Assembly (NCBI GenBank): GCA_029258375.1
Contig: JARHZA010000002.1
Span: forward strand, 460,970-524,969
DNA: 64,000 nucleotides
Direction of reading: 5' to 3'
Source: Eubacterium sp.
GTDB lineage: Bacteria; Bacillota; Clostridia; Oscillospirales; Acutalibacteraceae
In this document: positions 8,101-16,648 of the stretch, in pieces
Layout: every line of letters begins with the position of its first letter
How positions within the stretch are numbered: the first letter of the stretch is position 1
Notes under the pieces: model-generated
Seen by the model: only the letters and a program-made list of their open reading frames with translations
Told to the model about the DNA's origin: nothing
Database searches by the model: none
Program-made: the position numbers and the translations under genes

Positions 8101-9363
8101 TTAAACTATTGCCTGTTTTAGTAAGTTTATTGCATTTTGAAATTTTTTTGTTTCAATAGAACTTGTATTCAAAACAAGATTTATAATGCCATTTTCGTAT
8201 TTTTCAACATAAACAGATAAACCACTTTTTTCAAAAATATCAATACTTTTATCAAATGGAACAGACATTTTTATTTGAAGTGCATTTTCGCTTATTTCAA
8301 CATTTGCATCACTAAACTCTTTTGTTAAAAGTTCAGCAAAACTTTTTGTTTTAGATGTATAAAAACGTCTTGTTTTTCTAATTTGAGATTTTAAATGACC
8401 GTCACGAATAAATTGGCAAAGTGCAATTTGTTCTGTTTTGCTTGCAGTTTGGTTGTATTTATAAATGTTTTCTTTGTACTTTTCTGCAAGTTCTTCTGTT
8501 AACACCATAAAACTAATTCTAATTGATGGTAGTAAAAGTTTAGAGAATGAACCAATATAAATAACATTACTTCCGCCAGATAGTGCGTGAAGAGAAGGAG
8601 TAGGCATACTGTTATAAAGAAAGTCGCTTTCATAGTCATCTTCAATTACTATACTGTTATTTTGAGCTGAATGTTTAACAAGCTCAATTCTTCTTTTGTT
8701 TGGCATAACATCTCCAAAGCGAGTCATATGTGATGGCGAAACATAAATTATTTTTGCATTTTTGTTTCTATAAGTAATATTAAATCCATAGTCTGCAAAT
8801 GTGCTTATGCCCTGAATAAAACTTTTGTCTGGAAAAGAAACGTTATCTTTTTTATCTATAAGCGAACAAAGCACACCAAGCAAGTTTTGAACTCCTGCAC
8901 CTACAACTATCCTGTCAGCAGAAGCATTAACATTTCTGTTTTCTCTAATATAATCAGATAATGCTTCTCTAAGTTCGATTTCTCCTTGTGATTCACTGTA
9001 TGATAAAAGTCTTTCGTCTTGCCTTAGTGCGCTTTTAATGTATCTTCTCCATAAATTAAAATCAAAACTTTCTTTGTCTGCTCTGTCACTTGTAAAATCA
9101 TAAATAATGTTATAATTAGATTTTTTATTTATAGTTTTGTTTTTCTTTATTGTAGGCTTATAAGAAACATAGTATCCACTTTTTGGCTCACTCATAATGT
9201 ATCCATCAGCTGCTAAATCAAAATACGCACTTTGAACAGTAGTTCTGCTAACTCCAAAAAGTTCGCTTGCTTTTCTAATAGATGGAAGTTTTCCACCATA
9301 AGATATTTGATTTGTTAATATTTCTTTTTTTATGTAGTTATATAATTCACTATATTTGCTCAT
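8101..9363 (-). CDS. MocR/PdxR-type GntR regulator with aminotransferase domain
   Basis: A 420-residue fusion. Residues ~1-70 are a GntR winged helix ('KLPSIRKASELFGVSRTTVQ'); residues ~90-420 are a fold-type I PLP aminotransferase-like domain, with 'DDYESDF' and 'IGSFSKLLLPSIRISF' supplying the PLP-binding Asp and the Schiff-base Lys. Such MocR proteins sense PLP or an amino-compound adduct and control, for example, PLP synthesis (PdxR) or GABA use (GabR). At 420 residues it is somewhat short. It is divergent from the radical SAM gene, with about 200 bp of A+T-rich DNA between them that may hold its operator. No pdxST genes are in view, so the target is unknown. Confidence 0.85.
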   Translation of the reverse strand: MSKYSELYNYIKKEILTNQISYGGKLPSIRKASELFGVSRTTVQSAYFDLAADGYIMSEPKSGYYVSYKPTIKKNKTINKKSNYNIIYDFTSDRADKESFDFNLWRRYIKSALRQDERLLSYSESQGEIELREALSDYIRENRNVNASADRIVVGAGVQNLLGVLCSLIDKKDNVSFPDKSFIQGISTFADYGFNITYRNKNAKIIYVSPSHMTRFGDVMPNKRRIELVKHSAQNNSIVIEDDYESDFLYNSMPTPSLHALSGGSNVIYIGSFSKLLLPSIRISFMVLTEELAEKYKENIYKYNQTASKTEQIALCQFIRDGHLKSQIRKTRRFYTSKTKSFAELLTKEFSDANVEISENALQIKMSVPFDKSIDIFEKSGLSVYVEKYENGIINLVLNTSSIETKKFQNAINLLKQAIV

Positions 9364-9501
9364 TTTTATTACCTTTTTACAAATCTAACTGTACACTAAA
9401 ATTATATTTAAATTGTATATGTAATTAAATACAGAATTATTATATACTAACAGATAAAATAAATCAAATAGAATAAATTTTAATTAAACTTAGTTTTTAA
9501 G

Positions 9502-9530
9502 TTGAATTTTTGTTCCTAATAAATTAAAAT
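9502..9530 (+). promoter_or_regulatory. Promoter of the radical SAM gene
   Basis: TTGAAT at 9502-9507 and TAAAAT at 9525-9530 have a 17-bp spacer, ending 31 bp before the start codon. Confidence 0.5.
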
Positions 9531-9561
9531 CAAACAATATTATTTAGGAGGGCATATAGTT

Positions 9562-10173
9562 ATGTCAGAAATTATTTATACTTTAGAGGGCGGCACTTAT
9601 TTTAATATAACAAATAAATGTCCTTGTAACTGTGCATTTTGTATTCGTTCAAAAGGAGAGGCTGTTGGCGATGCAAAAAGACTTTGGCACGATGTTGAAC
9701 CTACATTAGATGATATAAAAAATGCGGTTGATAATTATGATTTTAGTAATGTTGAAGAAGTTATTTTTTGTGGTTACGGTGAACCTACAAATGCTTACGA
9801 CAACTTAATTGCAACTGCAAAATATTTAAAAGAAATTAAACCATCATTAAAACTTCGTCTTAATACAAATGGTCTTTCAGATTTAATAAATGAAAAAGAA
9901 ACTGCAAAAGAAATTTGTTCTGTTATTGATATTGTTTCTATATCACTTAATGACCCAACTTCTGAAAAATATGATAAGATTACAAGAAATATTTTTCCAG
10001 GAAAAGCTTTTGATGCAATGATTAAATTCACAAAAGAATGTGTTAAATATTGTGATAATGTTGTTATGAGTGTTGTAGATGTTATTTCTAAGGATGATAT
10101 TGAAAAATCAAGACAGATATGTGAAGAGTGTGGAGCAAAGTTTAGAGTGCGTTCTTTTGCAAAGGGAAGATAA
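9562..10173 (+). CDS. TatD-associated radical SAM protein
   Basis: A 203-residue compact radical SAM enzyme. The 4Fe-4S motif CxxxCxxC appears in 'NKCPCNCAFCIRS' (near residues 20-27), followed by 'VIFCGYGEPT' (the GGE-like SAM-binding motif) and 'LRLNTNGLS'. The short length and the 'VSISLNDPTSEKYDKITRN' stretch match the family usually found beside or fused to TatD-type DNases (TatD-linked rSAM). Its chemistry is unknown. No tatD lies in this window, so the gene is separated from its usual partner. A good AGGAGGG site lies upstream, and a terminator shared with the convergent O-antigen-ligase-like gene lies downstream. Confidence 0.8.
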   Translation: MSEIIYTLEGGTYFNITNKCPCNCAFCIRSKGEAVGDAKRLWHDVEPTLDDIKNAVDNYDFSNVEEVIFCGYGEPTNAYDNLIATAKYLKEIKPSLKLRLNTNGLSDLINEKETAKEICSVIDIVSISLNDPTSEKYDKITRNIFPGKAFDAMIKFTKECVKYCDNVVMSVVDVISKDDIEKSRQICEECGAKFRVRSFAKGR

Positions 10174-10192
10174 AGTTTGATTATATAAAAAA

Positions 10193-10225
10193 TAAAACTG
10201 CGATGAAATCATCGCAGTTTTTATT
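10193..10225. terminator. Bidirectional terminator between convergent genes
   Basis: AAAACTGCGATGA / TCATCGCAGTTTT forms a near-perfect stem flanked by A-runs on one side and T-runs on the other. It can stop both the radical SAM transcript and the minus-strand gene ending at 10230. Confidence 0.85.
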
Positions 10226-10229
10226 TTGA

Positions 10230-11675
10230 TTATTTTTCAATTTTTACAATTCCTTGAACACCTCTGGAAGCTGCTTTTATTAAATCAGTAGGTGTTTTGA
10301 TTTCCGTTGTTTCATAACAATAGTTAATTGCTTGAGTTATACCAAGTAAAATCATAAATAAAATAATTTGTTTTGGTGAATTAAATATGTAATCGGTTAA
10401 TCCAAATAAAAGTAAAAGCATAAGACTTGTAAAAATACAAAATACTAAATCAAATCTTTTTCCATTGTTAGAGTTTACAACAAGCAACATAGTGAAAGCT
10501 TTTACAATGATTACAGATAAGATTATAATGCCTATAATTCCAAGTTCAGCCCATATTTCAAAAATAAAGTTGTGGGCGTGTGGTTTATCCAGTTCATATT
10601 GGGTTAAAAGCATTATACCTGTTGATTCACAACCAAATCCAAGTCCGGTTATAAATGCGTTCCAGTTGTTTGTTAAAAAGTCTATAACATTTTTCCAAAT
10701 TTCAAAATGTACTTGAGTAGATCTTTGAGCATCTTCTCCGGCAGTGTTGGGCACTACTGGTGGTGGAGTTGGAAGTATTCCGCCAGTTCCATTTCCAAAA
10801 GTTTTATTAGGTAATTGTGGAAGTTCTAAAATTCCGTATCTTGCTAAAAGGGAAGGGAATATAATAGCAATTGTTGGTATAAAAATTTGTAACAAATCTT
10901 TGTAATGTCGTTTAATCAAAACGCAGAACATAAATAACCAACCAAATAATGCAAGAACGCATCCTGCACGAGTTAATGTTGAACTCATTCCAGCACTTAT
11001 TAGAAGATTTGCCCAAAAGTAAAAGTTTTTCTGTTTTTTAGTTTTAGCATTGAGAAATAGAAAAATTGAAATAGGGTATGCAATAATCATATATGATGCA
11101 AGAAGATTTGGGTTTGAAAAGAAGCCACTTGCTCTGTCATCAAAAGTGTTGGTTATAATTTCAAAAGGTAACCAAGTGTAGATCATTTCATCAAGCCCTT
11201 TGTAAAAAGGAGTTTGTAACACAAATCGTTGTGAAATATATCCAGCGTCATAAAGTGCATAAGAGCAAATTTGAATTGCACCAACCAAACCATTTATTGC
11301 AGCACTTGATACTATTAGCTTTAGTAGTTTGTTTATTTTTTGCTTGGTGTTGGCAAGGTTAAAAATCATAACTTGAACAAGAAACATTCCCCACCAAAGT
11401 CCTGCCATTCCTAATGTGTCAAGTTTTGTTTTAGACCAAATAACGCTCACAAGTGCGAGCGTCATAAATGCAATCTCTATTTTGCCAAGAGTTCCGACTT
11501 TTGCCTTTCTTCCTTCTTTGGTCCATTGAACTTTAAAAATGATGAATCCAATAAATAAAATAAATGGACTTATATATTCAGGAAGTATAGGAAAAAGAAA
11601 AATTGTAGCCATAAGCCAGTGCCAACCGGGGTTGTCTTTGTAGTTGGCTTTTAGTGTTATAAGTTTTTCTTTCAT
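10230..11675 (-). CDS. O-antigen ligase / polymerase-like membrane protein (Wzy_C family)
   Basis: A 481-residue protein with 10-12 hydrophobic segments. A large extracytoplasmic loop (with a Pro-rich 'GILPTPPPVVP' patch) precedes 'DKPHAHNFIFEIWAELGIIG', the conserved HxHN-containing region of the WaaL/Wzy_C superfamily. In Gram-positives such proteins polymerise or ligate surface polysaccharide or teichoic-acid-like polymers. The start at 11675 is chosen over an in-frame ATG at 11705 because AGAGG precedes it; the longer form would begin inside the promoter. No other glycan-assembly genes are adjacent, so the polymer is unknown. Confidence 0.8.
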   Translation of the reverse strand: MKEKLITLKANYKDNPGWHWLMATIFLFPILPEYISPFILFIGFIIFKVQWTKEGRKAKVGTLGKIEIAFMTLALVSVIWSKTKLDTLGMAGLWWGMFLVQVMIFNLANTKQKINKLLKLIVSSAAINGLVGAIQICSYALYDAGYISQRFVLQTPFYKGLDEMIYTWLPFEIITNTFDDRASGFFSNPNLLASYMIIAYPISIFLFLNAKTKKQKNFYFWANLLISAGMSSTLTRAGCVLALFGWLFMFCVLIKRHYKDLLQIFIPTIAIIFPSLLARYGILELPQLPNKTFGNGTGGILPTPPPVVPNTAGEDAQRSTQVHFEIWKNVIDFLTNNWNAFITGLGFGCESTGIMLLTQYELDKPHAHNFIFEIWAELGIIGIIILSVIIVKAFTMLLVVNSNNGKRFDLVFCIFTSLMLLLLFGLTDYIFNSPKQIILFMILLGITQAINYCYETTEIKTPTDLIKAASRGVQGIVKIEK

Positions 11676-11703
11676 ATAGTATCCTCTTTCGTTAGTAAAG
11701 TAC

Positions 11704-11732
11704 ATAATACTACAAAAAACGATTTATTTCAA
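11704..11732 (-). promoter_or_regulatory. Promoter of the O-antigen-ligase-like gene
   Basis: Reading the minus strand, TTGAAA (11727-11732) and TATTAT (11704-11709) are 17 bp apart. This supports the start codon at 11675. Confidence 0.6.
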
Positions 11733-11808
11733 TAGTATATAATTAGTGCTAAAAAAGTATATGCTTTACGTAAGTAAAAACGTTGAATATTTGTTTACAT
11801 AATCATTA

Positions 11809-11837
11809 TTGAAAAAGAATGGCAAATATAGTATACT
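11809..11837 (+). promoter_or_regulatory. Promoter of the first PpiC gene
   Basis: TTGAAA at 11809-11814 and TATACT at 11832-11837 have a 17-bp spacer, ending 34 bp before the chosen start. A second TATAAT-like hexamer lies near 11851. Confidence 0.55.
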
Positions 11838-11871
11838 GCAAAGGTACACTATAATTTATAGGAGTTTTAAT

Positions 11872-13773
11872 ATGAGCGAAAAAGAAAAAGAAATTAACAA
11901 CGAAGAACTAAACGAAGTTAAAGAAAATGTTGTTGATAAAGAAAATGAAAAGACTTCTAATGAAGAAGTAATTAGCGAAAATAGCACAGATGAAAATAGT
12001 GCTGTTTCAAAAAACGATAATTCAAAAGAAGTAACATTAGAAGATAATGATAACTGGGAGTTTGAGGCTGAAGCACCAACTCTTGATAGTGAAATTAAAC
12101 TTGGTAACGATTATGAGATTAACATTCCAGAGTCAAAAGAGCCAACTGAAATAATTGATTTTCAAAAAAAAGACGATCAAATCGTAATAAATAAAAAGTC
12201 ATTAAAAGTTACTTTAACAGTTATTCTTTCAGTAATTATTGTTGCGCTTCTTGTTGTTTTGGGTGTGTTTTTCTTTAATACACCTAATAGCAAAGAAATT
12301 ATGAACCCTGGCAACGTTGCTGCAAAAATAGGTAAAACAAATGTATCTGTAGGTATGTATAATTATTATTATAACGGCGTAAAAAATAATTATATTAGAT
12401 ACGCTCAAAATGGTTATATTGATCTTGATCCAAGTGCAGACTACTCAACTCAATATACAGTTGATAAAGAAGGAAATGAAATCTCTTGGCTTGATTTATT
12501 CAAAAAAGATACAGAAAGTCAACTTCAATACGTTATTGCATTTTATGAAGCAGGCGTTAAAGAGGGATTAAAGTTAACTGAAAAAGAACAAGAAAATATT
12601 GATCAAGAAATTGCGAATATAGAAAAACAGGCATCAGACTCAAAAGTTAGTGTTTCTGATTATCTTGCAAAACACTATGGCAAAAATTTTGGCATAGAAA
12701 CATTAAGAAAAACAAGAGAGCAGTTTTATATTGCCAACGATTACTATAATCAAAAATTCATAGACGAACAGGTTGATTCTGAAAAATTTGAGGATTATTT
12801 TAAAGAAAATCAAAACAAGTATTATTCAACAAAATTTGCCTGTGTTGAAATGACATTTGATGCTAAAGATAAAGACAGTGTTGAAAAAAGCAAAGAACTT
12901 GCAAAAAAATATTGTAGTGAAATTAAAGACATTAAATCATTAAAAGCAATTATTCCAGAGGCGTCAAGTGACCTTATTCAAAGATATATAGATAATGGCT
13001 ATTTTGAAACTAAAGAAGAAGCAATAAAAGCATTAGAAAGCTCAATAGAAATGACAAAATCTGGTGCAGAAATAGAAAGTAACTTTGGCAAAGAAATTAC
13101 TAATTGGCTTATGAGTAGCGAAACATCAGTTGGCAGCACTAATTATTATGTTGATGAGGAACACGGTTTTATCTATATCTTCCTCAAAACAGGTGAACCA
13201 GAATTTGATGAAACAGAAGTATATTCTGTAAGACATATTCTTGTAACTCCAAAAAGTGAAAGCAAAGAAGAAGAAACTGATTCAGAAATTCAAAAGCCAA
13301 CACAATATACTGAAGAAGAGTGGCAAGCTGCTCTTGATTCTGCTAATGCAATTTTAGATGAATATAATTCAGGAGATAAAACTGAACGTTCATTTGCAAT
13401 TCTTGCTGAAGCTAAAAGTGATGATGTTGAATCAACATCATTAGGAACAAGGGGCTACTATGGTGGTGCAATTGAAGGTACACACCTTGGAGAAATGGTT
13501 CCGGAATTTGAAAGTTGGGCAGTTGATAAACAACGTAAATATGGCGATGTTGATATAGTTAAAAGCCAGTTTGGTTATCATATTATGTATTTCTTAAACG
13601 ATGGCCCAGCATATAATTTTAATGCTTTAAGAGATTATAAAATTAGTAACTATACAGAACTTGAAAAAGAATATGTAGATGCTTGCAAAGTTAAAGAACG
13701 CCATGGTATGAAAAAAACTCAAGTTAACGAAGTGCCAATCGTAGAAGGTTCACAAAAAAACAATACAAAATAA
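11872..13773 (+). CDS. Membrane-anchored PpiC-type peptidyl-prolyl isomerase with acidic cytoplasmic tail
   Basis: A 633-residue protein. Residues ~1-110 are very acidic (Glu/Asn/Lys runs) and probably cytoplasmic; a single membrane helix follows at about residues 117-140; the rest is extracytoplasmic. It has a SurA/PrsA-like N-terminal helical region and a parvulin (PpiC) domain with 'VYSVRHILVTP' near residue 460 and 'SQFGYHIMYFL' near the end. It is probably a PrsA-like foldase helping secreted proteins fold outside the membrane. The start at 11872 is preferred (AGGAG just upstream); an in-frame upstream ATG at 11809 falls inside the promoter. A second, similar gene follows, and a hairpin separates them. 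Confidence 0.82.
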   Translation: MSEKEKEINNEELNEVKENVVDKENEKTSNEEVISENSTDENSAVSKNDNSKEVTLEDNDNWEFEAEAPTLDSEIKLGNDYEINIPESKEPTEIIDFQKKDDQIVINKKSLKVTLTVILSVIIVALLVVLGVFFFNTPNSKEIMNPGNVAAKIGKTNVSVGMYNYYYNGVKNNYIRYAQNGYIDLDPSADYSTQYTVDKEGNEISWLDLFKKDTESQLQYVIAFYEAGVKEGLKLTEKEQENIDQEIANIEKQASDSKVSVSDYLAKHYGKNFGIETLRKTREQFYIANDYYNQKFIDEQVDSEKFEDYFKENQNKYYSTKFACVEMTFDAKDKDSVEKSKELAKKYCSEIKDIKSLKAIIPEASSDLIQRYIDNGYFETKEEAIKALESSIEMTKSGAEIESNFGKEITNWLMSSETSVGSTNYYVDEEHGFIYIFLKTGEPEFDETEVYSVRHILVTPKSESKEEETDSEIQKPTQYTEEEWQAALDSANAILDEYNSGDKTERSFAILAEAKSDDVESTSLGTRGYYGGAIEGTHLGEMVPEFESWAVDKQRKYGDVDIVKSQFGYHIMYFLNDGPAYNFNALRDYKISNYTELEKEYVDACKVKERHGMKKTQVNEVPIVEGSQKNNTK

Positions 13774-13839
13774 AAAAATCAGTATTTTTAACAAAACTTT
13801 GATTATAATTTAGCAATAAATAACAGTATTTATATAATT

Positions 13840-13890
13840 TGCTCTTGTAATATTATTTACTTTGGTGTAAAATGTTACAAGAGCATTTTT
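13840..13890 (+). terminator. Long hairpin between the two PpiC genes, terminator-like
   Basis: TGCTCTTGTAA (13840-13850) pairs perfectly with TTACAAGAGCA (13875-13885), with a 24-nt A+T-rich loop and TTTTT directly after. It may end the first ppiC transcript or attenuate read-through into the second; the long loop makes it an atypical terminator. Confidence 0.6.
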
Positions 13891-13917
13891 GCTAATAAGA
13901 GAAGGAAGATATAAAAC

Positions 13918-15762
13918 ATGGCTAAAAAAGAATTAAATGATGATCTTTTTGCTGGCGACTCAATTTCAGACGGCGAAAAGAAAAATAAATCTAAAAAGAA
14001 TTCAGCAAAAAAAGCACAATCCGCTGCTAAAAAAGCTGAAAAACTTGCTGCTAAAAGAGCAAAATATGAAGAAGAAATCAAAACTCTTAAAGCAAGCATT
14101 GAATCTGAAACAGATGCAAATAAAAAAGAAGAATTACAAAAGCAACTTGCAAAAGCAAAGGCTAACCTTGAAAAAGTTGGCAAGGGTGTAAATATTGCAA
14201 ATGATCAAAAGAAAATAATTAAATCTGTTGTTGCAGTAGTAATCGTGGTTGCTCTTCTTGTTACATACGTTTCAACTGGTTTAGTTCGTAAAGGATTTGT
14301 TCATTCTACTTTACAATGGACAACTCATCTTACAGCAGTAACTATTACTTCAGAAGATGGCGATAAAATTAAAGTTCCTGTATCAACATATAACTATTAT
14401 TTTTCAACAACATATAATAACCTAATGTCAACAAAGCAGTTATATGACCAATATGGCCTTGATGCAAGCAAAGCTGGTCTTGATGTTGACTTTGATAAAT
14501 CTCTTTCAAGCCAAAAAACAACTAATGAAGATGATAAAGTTGTTACTTGGTCACAACATCTTGAAGATATGGTTATAAAGGCAATAGAAGATACTTACAC
14601 ATTCTACAATGAAGCTGTAAAGGCAAATAATGGCGAAGAACCAGAAATTACAGCAGAACAACAAAAGCAAATTGATGATACATTAGGTAAGTATAAGGAG
14701 AATGCAAATAAATATGGATATACTCTTTCTGCTTATCTTGTAAAAGCAATGGGTAAAGGCGTAACTGAATCAGTATTTCGTCAAGAATCAAAGCGCTCAT
14801 ATATTGCAGATAATTATAGAAAAGAACTTCAAACAAATAATTCAAAAGCTGAAATCACACAAGAACAAATCGATACTTATAAAAACGAACATCTCGATGA
14901 TCTTAAATCTGTAGACATTAGAATTTTTGAAGCAAGTAACGAAGATGAAGCAACTGCTTTCAAGAATGAACTTAAAAAAGATGGTTCTAACTTTACAGAT
15001 CTTTGTGTAAAATATGCACCTGAAGGATTTTATAAAGATTTTTCTAAAGATCCAGGTTCATCAACACAACTTTATGTAACAAAATCAGCACTTCAAAATG
15101 CTGGATTTGCAATTGCAACTGCAGATAATAACGATGCCGAAGAAGATCAAAAAACATATTCTGGTCTTGATTGGCTCTTCAGTGCTGATCGTGTAAAAGG
15201 TGATATTTATCAACATTCAACAACAGTAGTTTATGTTCTTGAGCCAGCAAGACTTTCTAATGTAAACACAGTAAATGTACGTCACATTCTTATTGCTCCA
15301 GAGAAAAAGGGCAACGAAAGCAATGCTGTAAGTGCATCACAAGAAGATTGGGATAAAGCATATAAAGAAGCTAAAGACGTTCTTGCAGCATATAACAAGG
15401 GTGCAAAAACAGAAGATAGCTTTGCTGAACTTGCAAAAGAAAAATCAGTTGATGGTTCTGCAAGCAAGGGTGGATTATATGAAAATATTTATCCAAATCA
15501 AATGGTAAGCACATTTAACTATTGGTGTTTTGATTCAAGCCGTAAAGCAGGCGATGTTGATATGATTAAAACAGAATATGGTTATCATATCATGTATTTT
15601 GTAGGTCAAACAGGTACTCCAGTTTGGGAATTTACTGCAAAAACAGAACTTCAAAATGCAGCAGGTCAAACAGAAAGTGAAAAACTTGATGAAGCATATA
15701 CTGCAAAAGTAAACTGGTTTGGCTCACGTTATTTTGAAAAAGACGTAGACATCGACAGATAA
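13918..15762 (+). CDS. Second membrane-anchored PpiC-type peptidyl-prolyl isomerase
   Basis: A 614-residue protein. The N-terminal ~95 residues are Lys/Ala/Glu-rich with a predicted coiled coil ('KKEELQKQLAKAKANLEKV'); a membrane helix follows at about residues 100-122, then a long extracytoplasmic part with a parvulin domain ('VNVRHILIAPEKKG' near residue 455; 'TEYGYHIMYFVGQ' near 555). It has the same architecture as the preceding gene, but the cytoplasmic tail is basic instead of acidic. An AAGGAAG site lies upstream of the ATG. The two are probably old tandem paralogues acting as extracytoplasmic foldases. The oppositely charged tails suggest different cytoplasmic partners or an interaction; that is inference. 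Confidence 0.82.
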   Translation: MAKKELNDDLFAGDSISDGEKKNKSKKNSAKKAQSAAKKAEKLAAKRAKYEEEIKTLKASIESETDANKKEELQKQLAKAKANLEKVGKGVNIANDQKKIIKSVVAVVIVVALLVTYVSTGLVRKGFVHSTLQWTTHLTAVTITSEDGDKIKVPVSTYNYYFSTTYNNLMSTKQLYDQYGLDASKAGLDVDFDKSLSSQKTTNEDDKVVTWSQHLEDMVIKAIEDTYTFYNEAVKANNGEEPEITAEQQKQIDDTLGKYKENANKYGYTLSAYLVKAMGKGVTESVFRQESKRSYIADNYRKELQTNNSKAEITQEQIDTYKNEHLDDLKSVDIRIFEASNEDEATAFKNELKKDGSNFTDLCVKYAPEGFYKDFSKDPGSSTQLYVTKSALQNAGFAIATADNNDAEEDQKTYSGLDWLFSADRVKGDIYQHSTTVVYVLEPARLSNVNTVNVRHILIAPEKKGNESNAVSASQEDWDKAYKEAKDVLAAYNKGAKTEDSFAELAKEKSVDGSASKGGLYENIYPNQMVSTFNYWCFDSSRKAGDVDMIKTEYGYHIMYFVGQTGTPVWEFTAKTELQNAAGQTESEKLDEAYTAKVNWFGSRYFEKDVDIDR

Positions 15763-15767
15763 ATTTA

Positions 15768-15796
15768 AAAAGGTTGCATTTTGCAACCTTTTTTGT
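15768..15796 (+). terminator. Intrinsic terminator after the second PpiC gene
   Basis: The stem AAAAGGTTGCA / TGCAACCTTTT with TTTT tail starts six bases after the stop codon. Confidence 0.85.
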
Positions 15797-15839
15797 TCTA
15801 ATAGTTTTTTAGTTATATTTTAGAGGAAGTGAGCGTCAT

Positions 15840-16064
15840 ATGGTTAATAACGAAATTGATATAGAAGTGTTAAAAGAAAAAATATCACGCCTTATGGCAG
15901 CCCTTGAAGATGTTAATTTTGAGTGTCAAAGACTTGAAATTATAAACTCTAATCTTGATTTTCAACTAAAAGAGGCAAATAGAGAACTAAAGCAAAATAT
16001 TGCTGTACTTCAAGCCCTTGAAGAAGAAAATGAAAATCTAAAAAAGCAACTTTCAGGTAAATGA
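15840..16064 (+). CDS. Small coiled-coil protein, function unknown
   Basis: A 74-residue, almost entirely helical protein with heptad-like Leu/Ile spacing ('VLKEKISRLMAALEDVNFEC', later 'LQALEEENENLKKQL'). It has no signal peptide and is cytoplasmic. GAGGAAG lies upstream of its ATG, and its stop is one base before the start of the fumarase-beta-like gene, so the pair is cotranscribed and probably translationally coupled. I do not recognise a named family; the size and shape resemble small ZapB- or YabA-like coiled coils, without specific evidence. It occupies the position where the fumarase alpha subunit would normally be. Confidence 0.65.
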   Translation: MVNNEIDIEVLKEKISRLMAALEDVNFECQRLEIINSNLDFQLKEANRELKQNIAVLQALEEENENLKKQLSGK

Positions 16065-16065
16065 T

Positions 16066-16593
16066 ATGGAATATAATATAAATGTAAATGAACTTCGTAG
16101 TTATTGCGAAAAATTGCACGCAGGGGATAGAGTTGTTTTATCTGGAAAAGTTTATACTTCTCGTGATGCTGCACACAAAAGAATTGTTTCTGCACTTCAA
16201 AATGGCGAAGAATTGCCTTATGATTTAAAAGATGCTGTAGTTTATTATGCCGGCCCAACTCCTGCCCCAGAAGGTCTTGCAGTTGGTTCTTGTGGTCCAA
16301 CAACTTCCAGTAGAATGGATGTTTTTGCTCCAACTCTTCTTGATAATGGCATTGTTGCAATGGTAGGAAAAGGCGAACGTAATAAAGAAGTGTGTGACGC
16401 TATTGTGCGTAATAAGGCAGTTTATCTTTGCGCTATTGGGGGAGCAGGCGCTCTTGCATCAAAGTGTATCGTTGAATGTAAAGTTATTGCTTATGATGAT
16501 TTGGGTTGCGAATCTGTTAAAGAATTGCAGTTTAATAATTTCCCTCTAACAGTTGCAATTGATTGCAATGGTGGAAATATCTTTAATAGATGA
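16066..16593 (+). CDS. Fe-S hydro-lyase beta subunit (fumarase class I C-terminal / TtdB type)
   Basis: A 175-residue protein. 'LSGKVYTSRDAAHKRI' (residues ~24-40), 'YYAGPTPAP' and 'GSCGPTTSSRMD' are the conserved beta-domain motifs of class I fumarases and L(+)-tartrate dehydratases. In two-subunit forms this beta domain supplies substrate-binding residues, while the alpha subunit carries the 4Fe-4S cluster. No alpha subunit lies in the window; the upstream partner is a coiled-coil protein. The usual role is fumarate to malate interconversion. It may pair with an alpha subunit encoded elsewhere. A strong terminator follows. Confidence 0.85.
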   Translation: MEYNINVNELRSYCEKLHAGDRVVLSGKVYTSRDAAHKRIVSALQNGEELPYDLKDAVVYYAGPTPAPEGLAVGSCGPTTSSRMDVFAPTLLDNGIVAMVGKGERNKEVCDAIVRNKAVYLCAIGGAGALASKCIVECKVIAYDDLGCESVKELQFNNFPLTVAIDCNGGNIFNR

Positions 16594-16610
16594 TTTATAT
16601 ATTTAACTAC

Positions 16611-16645
16611 AAAAGGCCTAACTTTAAATAGTTAGGCCTTTTTTA
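16611..16645. terminator. Terminator between convergent fumarase-beta and sigK genes
   Basis: AAAAGGCCTAACT / AGTTAGGCCTTTT with a TT tail on the plus strand. The minus strand also has TTTTG after the stem, so it may serve both genes. Confidence 0.85.
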
Positions 16646-16648
16646 TAG

